This document shows positions 44,343 through 56,300 of a DNA stretch of 64,000 nucleotides, one piece after another. Source of the stretch: Rotaria sp. Silwood1. Its lineage: Eukaryota; Rotifera; Eurotatoria; Philodinida; Philodinidae. The notes below the pieces were generated by a model that was given only the letters and a program-made list of their open reading frames with translations, was not told where the DNA came from and did not search any database. The stretch spans positions 74,524 to 138,523 of the forward strand of contig CAJNOP010000498.1 of assembly GCA_905250075.1 (NCBI GenBank). The letters run 5' to 3'. Every line of letters starts with the position of its first letter. Position 1 is the stretch's first letter. Both the position numbers and the translations under genes were made by a program.

Positions 44343-47300
44343 ATGTTACCAATGTCATCTTCAAATCATCATACACATATGGAAACAAGTTGGAAAACAT
44401 ATTATGATGCAAAAAAAATTCTTCGTCAAACTGAACAACGTTTAAAAGAAACACGTGATTATTATCCACATGTTCATTTAAATAATCATTATGATAATAA
44501 TAATGATTTATCAACATTATCATCATCATCATCATCATATTTATTACATGGTGATACATCATTAATTCATGCTGGTAATAGATCAATATTAAATGATGAT
44601 CGTACAATTAATACTAAACATCAACAATTACTTGATTCAGAAGCATTACAAACAATTCGTAGAAAAATTAGTAAACAAAAATTAGCAGCAGGTAATTAAT
44701 AGAAAAAGAAAACACTTATTATTATATTGATACATATATATTGTTAAAAGAGATTTTGTTTTTTTTTCATATGTTATTGAAATCTGATTATATTTACTTT
44801 TTTGAGATATATGGTGTTCAAGGTTAAACGACAAATAAATGTTTTATTTGATCATCAAATGATATTAAAACTATTCAATCTAGAACTAGATTCAATAAAA
44901 TTATAGGAAAGATTATATAGATTTGTTTTTAATAATTGAACGTTTTTACGTTAGTTTCTGACAATTTTCTTAAGTTTACAAAAATTTTGATTGTAGGATT
45001 CTAAACTACAGGGTGTAATATAACCATTACGCCTCCCCTCTAGAACTTAAAGTATAAATGATATCAAAGAGTTTTATATACCAGATTAAAGCTCGTCAAA
45101 AACTGGATTTATGAGTATAATTGATAGATCTTAGAACAATTATTGCCTATGAAATGCCTGAAATGCGCTCGTATTTTACGATTTTCATCAAAAATAATAG
45201 CAGATTTGTAATCTCCATAAAAAAATGCATCTATAGATATGTCATTTGTATTTTTTCGATGAAAAAAAAATTTTTTCAAAAATCCTGAGGAATGCGCATT
45301 TTATGCCTAAAATACACATCACGCAAAGTTTTTGAAAAATTTTTTTTTGCGTCAAAAAGATTCAAATGACATGTCTATAGATGCAGTTTTTTATGAAGAT
45401 TACGAATCTACTATTATTTTTGATGAAAATCGTAAAATACGAGCGCATTTCAGTAATCTCATAGGCAATAATTGTTCTAAGATCTATCATAAATCCTGTT
45501 TTTGACGAGCATTCATCTGATATATAAAACTCTTTGATATCATTTATACTTTAAGTTCTAGAGAGGGGGGGGGGGCGTAATGGTTATATTACACCTTGTC
45601 TATTGCCTAAAACAAAAATTTGAAATTTTATTAATGAATTATTCATATTATATTAAAATTAAAGAAAAGATGATTTAGTTGAATATAATTTTTACCATAT
45701 AAAATTATGATTCATATGAAGAGCTTGAATTTCATTGATAATATGATATAATGTACTCTTATGTAAATATACTTTCAAGTATTGACTAATGTTTGAGTTC
45801 GAATTTCAACAACAGTAAAATTTCGATTATAAGAAATTCTGAAAAATTAATATCATGTTTAATTCAACAAAGTTTGTTGTTATTCATTCGAAATATTATT
45901 CAAAGATAATAATTAACTCAAAAAACAAAAAACATATTATCTAATTCTTTTGTTTTTTAGAACGTCGTGCTGAAAATATATTTCATTCTCAATCAGATGC
46001 TGGTCATATGTTTGAATCATATCAACCTCATAGTACATATTCAACTTCTGCTAGTTTACAAAATCTTCATTATTCTCCATATCGTCAACAACGTATTTCA
46101 CCTCCAAAATTTCAACCATCATATACAACACATCTTTCTCAATCTCAATCATTTCCATCAGAACTTGATAATGTTCTTCGAACTTCGACAAATTCAAAAA
46201 TTTTACATAAAAATAATGATTTTGAACGACAAACAATTCAACAATCAAATATACATAAAATACCTAAACATATATCGAGTAATTTTATATATATGAATAA
46301 TTAATATTTAATTATTTTTGAATTCGATTATTTTCTAGAAGATAATTATTCATTAACGAATGGTCGATTAATTCAACAACGTAGTACAAGTGCATCGAAT
46401 AGTCTTACAACTAGATGTTAGTTTTAAAATTAAAAATTTATTATTAATTTTTCTTTTTTGGATTAGATCAAGATCTTCCTTCATCTCATTATTTAAATTC
46501 AAATGATAGTCAACGATTAAAACATGTTGTTCGTCATGTTGAATCTTCTGCTCATACTTCATCAGGTTTAAGTGCTAAAACAAGTAAGATTTATTTTTAT
46601 TTTTATTTTTTTTTCTAATATAAGAAAATTTTTAGATTTAATAACATCAGAACCAATTGTTGCTAAAAAATCATCATCAATATCTCAACAAGAAAAATTA
46701 TTAAAAAAAAAACCAATAACAGAAATAATTAATAAACGAATAAAAACAGATATTGAAGAATCATTAAATTATACAAATCAACGAACAGAAAAAATATTTA
46801 AATCAAAACGTGATACTAGTTCGTAATTATTTAAATAATTTTATCTCGAATTCTATATTAGAAAGTTTATTTCTATAGGAAAGTCTTATTCCTTTTTGTC
46901 TTACAGTGAGGGCTCAAAAAAAGCATGTACATTTTTGTTTTTACGCATAAACGAATAATAAGGATACTCTGAAGATTTTCGCTTCTATCAGACTTTGTAG
47001 AGCTTTTTTTGCTGATCATTTTGGTAAAAAAAATATTTTTAATTTTTATTGAGTAATGACGATGTTATGGTCAAAATACTAAATACTGTCATATAAAGTA
47101 TAGAAAAAAGTTTAGCACACTTTTAGTATTTGGCTAATTTTTACGTTATTTCACAACATCGGAAAGATGTCCTATATATATCATTCGACGCAGAATTTAA
47201 TGGGCTACATTTTGGTAACAAGCACTTATACTTATACTGCAGTTAATTAATTAATTAATAGTTAATTAATAAAGTAATAGTTAACTAATAATTAATAATA

Positions 47301-50300
47301 ATTAGCGATTAATTAATAAAATTTTGATTTTTTTTTTTCTTTTTAAATTCCAACTCTTTCATATGAAAGAGCATAAAAAACTGAACAAAACTCTATAATT
47401 ACTATTTGAAAAGCAACGAATTTAGTGAGGTTTTAGTGTGATTTTCAGAGTATGTTCAGTTGTAATTAGATATAGTATACATTACAGTGTTTAGTATTTT
47501 GACTATAACATCGTGATTACTCAATGAAAATCAAAAACATTTTTTTACCAAAATGATCAGTGAAAAAAGCTCTACAAAGTCCGATATGAGAGAAAATTTT
47601 CAGAGTATACTTATTATTCGTTTATGCGTAAAAACAAAAATATACACGCTTTTTGGAGCCCACACTGTATCAAAATCTTCTTGAATCGTTTATTAACTGA
47701 TTAAAGATAAAAATCATGAATAATATCTATAAAAAGAAGTCTATTATGTTTTTTTTTAGGTGCGTCGAAACCATCTAGTATTATTACAGAAAAAACCCCA
47801 TTAAAACCACCATTACCGAAACGTATATATTTGATTGAATTATGTTTGTAAAAGTTTGATGCCTTTCTTTTTGTTTGTTTGTTCTATAGCAAAATCTGAT
47901 GATGAAAATAAAAAATTTGAAGACTTAATTCAAAAAAAACGTCAACAACATGATGAAATTTTATCAAATGAAAAATATTTAAAAGATGAACAAGATAAAA
48001 TACGACGAGATAAATATAAAAAATTCAATGAACCAATTAAAGAAAATTCTCATCAATCATTAACAAAAAGAACAACATCAGCATTTACACCTGTTCGTTA
48101 TTGTTTTTTGTTTTTTCTTAATTTATTGTCATAATTTTTAAAACTTTCATAGATAACACCAAAAGATTTAACAGAACAAACACGTCAACGTTTAGTTCAT
48201 TTGCTTGGACCATCTTCAGATTATCTTACAAATAAATCATTGGAATCACCATCTTCACTTGAACATTCATTATCATCATCGATTTCTTCATCTAATGATT
48301 CCGTAGTTGAAGTTCAACAAATAAAATCGTATGTTCTTATATTTTTCGAATAGAGAAAAGTAAAAATTTATATTATAGAAATGATCCTATAACAGTACGA
48401 TCACGTTCAGAACCACCTATACAAAATGGTTATATTTTTTTTCTTCAGAATAAAGATATTATTAATTTAATAAATTTTGTTTTGTTTTTTTTTCATATAG
48501 GTGGTACTAATAACAATGTACATCGTCAGGAAAATTTACTTCGATGGGCTGGTAATTTAACAAGAGATTGTGATATTGTAGAAAATAGATTTAAATATTT
48601 ACGATCAAGTACGTATAAAGAAAATCTATTCTCTAATTAGATACTATAGGTCTTTGGTGTCAAGCTTAGATTAAGAAATGCAACATATTTGTTTTTTATC
48701 TATCAAGTCCTCTAATAACTAACAAAGGAAGTAATCGCTTCTGACTATAAACATACTGCATTTACAATAGTTAAAAGTAGCCATAGCAACAGAAAGAATG
48801 ATATTTCGAATAGTTCGTTTCTATCCTGAAATTCTAGTATAAAATCTACTTATTTATATGAGTAATGTAACGAGATATAGTTAGACTAGTGATCAGATCT
48901 AAAACATTTGCGAAGACCTATCTCTATGCCAAATTTCAAGTTGATATTCGAAAATAATATCTTCATAGCAATAAGCGAATGGCATGAATTCGTTTTTAGA
49001 ATATTTATAGGTCATTTGAACCTACACAAAAGCAAATAGTTTTAAACTAAAAGCAATTGTATAAAATGAAGAAATTCTATTATAATATTAACAGTCCGGG
49101 TATGAAAATTTCAGACGCGATGAATAAAACCATATTAGTAATTGAAACTATTATATAAAAATAAATATTCAAATACGTAAAATATAAAAAAAAAAAAAAC
49201 GTAATAGTAACATGTATTACGCATGTATAAAATGAGTCATCACTTTTATTGGTTTCATAGTTTTTCGTTTTATATATAATAGAACTAATTATAGTACATA
49301 TTAATCTTTATATAATAATAGCCGTAATACATAAACAATGAAAAATGTTTTCTAGAATATTTGTTTAAAATCATTTTCTATACTGTTTTGGTATATATAT
49401 CAAAATATCAAATTAATATAATATCAGTAAAAGTTTCTTTATACTATCTTAGAAACTTGTTAAAATCATCTAACTTGACAAGAATATATAAACAAAAAAT
49501 GAAATCATTATATGAATTATAAATAGACTCTACATAATGAAAAAGTCTCGCCTTAAGATTATTTGAAAAGATTCTCTCGAGAAAAAAATAAGAATTGCAA
49601 ACAAATTCAATTTACTTAATATATATATAGATATATTAATCAAATTGATTATTAGTTGAAATATAGAATAATTTCAATTAATTTTAAAAATTTATAAATA
49701 TATTATTTAGATAGTACACAACCATATGATACTATTTCATCATTATATCAACATGATGATGGAAATTTACGTTATCAAACATTAAATTCTGAAACAATAA
49801 CACATTTAAATCAATCATTATCAAATATAAATGATCATCGAGATTTATTATTAGAACGACGTATATATCGTGATCGTGCTGCAGCTAAAATTCAAGCAGC
49901 ATATCGTGGTTATACTGTACGAAAATCTTTATCATGGTTAAATGATAAACAAAAATATTTACATGATAAATTTAATAAACGAGTAAATTTTATTTTTCTA
50001 AAAAAAAAATTACATTAAAAAACTCGATTTTTTTTAATATTTAGCCAATTCATCGAGATACAACATCAATTAATATTGATATACGTTTAACAAACGATAA
50101 TTTTCCTATTGATTCAACACATCGACGTTATGAAAGTATGATGAAAATTTGTTGTTTTTTTTCGGTTCATATATCCCAAAGATAGAATCTATCACGATTT
50201 TTCATCACCAATAACAAGTAGTCTATCGACAGTAGAGCCCGTCGGGTCGAAACTTTTTGGACCCGGATCCCGACTCGGACCCGGTGAAACCCAACTTTGA

Positions 50301-53300
50301 TATTATCAAAAAAATTTTCTAAATCCCTTCTTAAGATAGAAGAACCGTAGTCTTCTATTATATCCAAGCATACAAAGTTTCTAGGATGATCTTCGATTGT
50401 ATGTCATTTATTTTTATAATTTTTAATTAAAAACACTTTTCAGAAAGCAAAAAGAGTTTAAGGATTTGACAATAAATTTTCATGGTTTTACAAGTTCAGA
50501 AATAACATTGATCTTAGTCTATTAAGATTTTCAGCTCAAAGCCCTGACAACTAGGCACATATTTTTGACATATAGACACTAATTAAATGTCTAACTTTTC
50601 TAAAAATAAGTTAATTTAGGACGCCTTCAGTATGACTACAAGCATTGTTCCTTCAATGAGGGTTTTCCGATATAGGGGCTCTTCTATTGAGGGGTGAGAT
50701 TTATTTGCTGTTGGATAATCACTCCGAGGATGTCGAATATTTTTGTCCGTCTTTTTGCATTCGGTGACTAGCGAAAGCTATGCATTTCTCATACCATTCG
50801 GGTCCAAACTTTTTTCGAACTCGGACCTGAGCGGGTCCGGGTTCGGGACCAACCCGACGGGCTCTAATCGACCTCTATTAAAATACAGTACATAAATAAT
50901 GATTTCATTTTTATTACATTGATTAATTTTCATATGATTTAGATGCATCAATCAATAATTATCAACAACAATCTATACGAAAAATAACAACATTACCATT
51001 ATATTCTGATGATTATGATAATATTCCAAATGGATCAATATCAAATTTATCAACACCAATTAATCATAAACAAATACCAATAATAACTGCAAATTATTTA
51101 TTAGATTTACCAAATACAAATTCTTCAATATTAACAACATCTATACCTTCACCTGAATCTCATGTACCATTAGATAATGAACGTCGTCGATCTATATCAC
51201 CACCTTTACCACCACAAATGTCTCCTGATAATGGTCGTCCACTTCCACATTTAACACAAAATTTAATTGATGAACATATTGATATAACAAAACGATTAAA
51301 AACAAATTTACGTTCACAAGTAATCAATTATTTTTTTTTTTTATTTTTTTTTCTATTCTATTTATTTATTCATATAGAATTCTCCAGTTAATACATTATC
51401 TCAACAACAATCAATACGAAAGTAAAATATTTATTTATTTTTTGTTAAATTATCTATTTTGTTAATATATTAAAGATCTCCTATTCAACAATTATCATCA
51501 TCTTCATCATCATCATCATCATCATCAACAATTAAGAATCCAAAACGTCGATCACCATCTCCACCACCATTACAACAACAAACAATAATAAATACACATT
51601 CACGTCATCGTACTCCACATAATTCAAGTCCTCCAACATCTTCATCTGAATCGTAAGAATTATTTATTATTTGTTTCACTTAACATATTATTCTACTAAT
51701 GTAATATTTAAATTATTTTTTTCATGCGTCATTTACTAAGATATGTAAAAACTAAAAATGTCATATACTATATTAGTTGTTAATTTGATGCATATGAGTG
51801 AATATGCTATCTTATTATACTATCGAAAGTCAATAGCCTAAGAAAAAATTAGATACGTAAAAAAACATGATTTGTTCAAAGTATCTATAACTGTCGAATA
51901 TTGTGAGGGTAGAATTAATAGATCCATTCATTATTCGTAAGCTCTAGATCATTCTTTTTAAAGATTTAGAAAATTTGCTCTATTGAAGGAAAAAAAAAAA
52001 GTCAGATCAGTAACTAAGAAACAGCTTTCATTTTGAAAAAAAAAATATTTGAAGCTTTATGAACATCAAAGAAACATATTGTTTTGATCAATTCATAGCT
52101 ATTCGTATTCTACACACTGAAATATCATAGTACAATAGTTATGCAATTTTTTTGATAATCTGTTATTCTGATACTTTTCTTTTTATTGAAATATAATTAT
52201 GTTTTAAAAGTATACAATTAATCAATAGAACGTAAATATCGTGGTAAATTAAGATTCGTATGAAGATTCAATTTTGATCTTTTTATGTCTCTATGATTGT
52301 TGATCGTTTGTTGAAATGTATTATCATCATTGGCAAGTGACAATAACAATGGATATAAATTTGTTCCTTGTCGTTCATTATGATTACTATTGTCATAAGC
52401 ATTGTTTGATAAACCATTTGAATCAATCATAGCCAATAATTCTTCATCATATAAACTTGGACGATGAATTGAACCAGTATGAACTAACAGACATAATGAC
52501 ATGTTAAGAGCGATGAGCAATATAAGATTATAACGATTTAAACTAGCCATTGTCAATAATTGTTCTTTTTCAATAATTGTATGTGTAGATTTCTTCAAAT
52601 GAGTTCTTTATTATATATACACTTGGTTTTAAACAGACCCTTCGCGAGAGAGAGAGAGAAAGAGAAAGAGAGTAATTGTAGGTGTTAGAAAAAAAAATCT
52701 CCCTAGAGAGAAAAAACTAGTTACTGAATATTAGAAAAAAAAAATAAAAAGAGACAGAGAAACATTTTTTTTTTCCTCGAAAATCACCACAGAGTGTAAT
52801 AAAAATAAAATACAGATAAATGATTGAACGATGTAATATTAATAGAATTAATATAAACTAAGTTTCATTTTTTCGTATCTCTATTTTAGAATTTTAACAG
52901 CACGTGAAAAACGTGTAAGACAAAAATTTAATAGTGATATTGAATTACAAGCATATGAAAAACGTCTCAAAGATATTGAAAAAAAAATTCGTCAACTTGT
53001 CAAACGTGGTATGTGTATTTGGACGTAATAACTCATTACTTTTTAATAATCATATAGAATGTTTCTCTTCATTTTGAAAAAAAAAAGAAAAAGAAACATG
53101 ATATTCTATCTAGAGATGCATTATTCAGTTAAACTTCTATTGTATTCATTAAGATATTTTAAACTATTGAAAAATATTATTTTCCAGTGATAAAAGAGCA
53201 TTCTTGAACGTTTGTTTTTTTGTCCTACTTAACTTCCTAATGCCAAATAAAAATTGATAATGTTCAAAATAACATTCTTATTTAAGATAATCTTATTTTC

Positions 53301-56300
53301 CTAATTTCTCAAAATAATCTTAATATATTGAAATATCTCATTTAGAAAAATGTAATTCACATTTCTGTTTTAAGTATCTACTAGATGAAAAAAAAAACTT
53401 TCATTGATTAAAGCTGGTTTGTATAAACTATCATTTTAATCATAGAATAAAGTATATGATTCAATAGAGTGAACAGTTCGAAAATCACATTCTTCACCTA
53501 GAATTCATTAAAGACTTTTTGTAGAATTTCACTTATGATCTCAGAACAGTATAAATATAGCATACACATCCATAAGTAAAAGTCTTTTCCACTTCATCTC
53601 CCCCCTCACTAATCTTTTCATATCAAATCCTATTAGTTTCAAGTAAATATTGCTTATAAAAATATCTTAAATACTCTATTTTAATGTAGTGCATGATTAC
53701 TGATAATGATAAAGAATGTATGTCACTTCATACAAATACATTCTGAATGTTTTCTTACATTATCTATGTTTGTATAATTACCTATGGCATGTATTTTCGA
53801 AAGAAGTTTCAAATTCATAACGAAAAGAATTTAATAATCCAAAACTAGTAAAATAGAAAAAACAATCATATACTACAATAGAAATACTTAAGGCTATTCT
53901 TATAACAAACATTTATTTGAGACCTATAGATTTCTATTTCAAAGAAAAAAAATGTAAGAAGTTTTTTTTATTGAATGAAAGACTTTGAAATATCAACTTA
54001 TTCACCTTAAATAATATTTTTATTACACAATCATAACTTACTTTTTGCTATTATTAAATGTGTTCAGGCTTCCCGATTGGGGGGGGGGGTGCCTAGCCCC
54101 TCCCAAAACTTGAAAAATACCCAACTTTCTGCGGAAAATTTCATAGTAATATCTGGCAGAAAGTCGATCAAATTAGTATCCGTTCTTCAGTTTCTGCCGA
54201 AAAGTCAGGTGAGGCACTTTCTGCCAAATTGTTAGCCCCTTCCACTTTTCAAAACAATCGGAAACCTTGAATGTGTTAATGATATCATTATTATGTCAAT
54301 TATACGTGCTTATTCGACATTATCATGCTGTTTTCCTGTTTCGATGCGGATGTTCGTGTAGATTTAGATATTAAAAAATAAACACGTTCACTCACATCTA
54401 TTCACCACTATATATCATATTTTTGCAATTAAAATTGAATTTATTTAATTATTTTCATATGAATAATTATACATTCTAAAAAACTTTTTTAATTATTTAG
54501 CATTTGAAATTTTTGATGAAAAACGAAGTATTTCAAGTCCACCAACAGTTACACGTACAACTAAAACTGATTTATTATTACATAATCGTTCAAAATCAAC
54601 AAATTATTTTCAAGATGAATCAAGTATTAGTGATGAAACATCTATTCATCGAAAAGATACAGAATTGTAAGTCGTTTTTTTGAATTTTTTTATTAAATTT
54701 TCTTCGATTTTAGAACTAAAAAAGATACTAATACATCATCAAATTCAACTCAACAAAGACAATCAGGTAAAAATCTATATCAAAAGAACAAAAATTAAAT
54801 CTATTTTATTTTTATCGTTTTTTTTTTTTTAAAAGATGTTGTTACATCTGATGCAAGTGATCTTGAACGACGTGTACGTGCTTATCGTGAACAATTAAAA
54901 GCAAAAAAATTTGAACTTGAAAAATTAAAACAACGTAAAAATAAAGAAATTTTACGACGACAAGAAGATGAATTAAAAAAACAAATTGAAGTAAACATTT
55001 TTTTCTATTATTTATTATTTTCAATTAATTACATATTTGTTTTTTTTTTTTTTAGTCATGTGATTATGAAATTCAAACATTACGTTTACAACCAATTCAA
55101 CAAGAACAAACAGTACCTATTCCATCACCATATATTCATAGTAATACTAGTAGTCCTTCAACAGAAAGAAAAAAATCAAATTTATCAAAATCTGTACGAC
55201 AAAAAAAAAAAAATCTTCTTGAGTTAGAAATTTTTTTTTTTTATGAATTTTCTAGGATAAACAAATTCTTTCACCAAAACAAAATATATTTGAAGAACGA
55301 CCATTAGAAACACCACGTGATGAACGTGATACACAAGATGATGCTTTATCAATATCAGTTACAACTGATTTACCAAATGAATTTGAAATTGATCATGATA
55401 GTCAACATATAAATATTAATAATGATAAGTACGTATTATTTAATCTTCTAAAAAATAAAATTTACGTCATTCATTTCATTTAATATATTAACAGACAGTA
55501 GACGCGTAGATCTTAAATTAATTTTTTATAAATGACTATATACATTAGTAGAATTATTTTCTTTCTATGAACTTAATTGTACGTATTTCATATCATAAAA
55601 TGATGTATCTCAAAGTCAAATAAATATGCGCTCTTAAAATTAACAAGTATCCAATTTCATTCAAAAAAAACATAGTGCTTAGAATAGAAAGATTAAATAA
55701 TAAACATATGTTTTAGAACATTATCTTGTATGATCTATGTTGATTGAACATTGGTAACTAAGAATACGATGCTACTTTGAAGATCGGATTGAGTTTTTAG
55801 TTATGACATCATCAAGTTGAATTTGATGCATATTTATAATCTATGTATTTTTACTTTCAAAAATAGATTTCCGCTTGCTTTCACTCTCTCTTTCGGAAAT
55901 TTAAATCATTGTTCTGAAAGAAAAAAACAAAATTTAAGTTAAAACAATTGACATAATTAAATGATATACTTTTTGAATATTCAAATCATTTTATACCTAA
56001 GAATTCAAAATTAAAATAATATAATTTATACTTTTTAGACAAATAACTGATGTAAATATTCATTCTTCAATATTATCTAAAGAAAAAGAAGATTCTATAT
56101 CATCATCTTCAATAACATCTGAAAAACATACTATATCATTATCACCACGAATATCTCGATCACCTTCACCACCACCACCACCATTAGCACAAGAACCTAT
56201 TAAATCACCTTTACCATCAGTACATGAATATATTAAATCATCATCATCACTTGTAGAAGAACGTCTTAAAACATTATCACAAGAACAAATATTTGTACCT

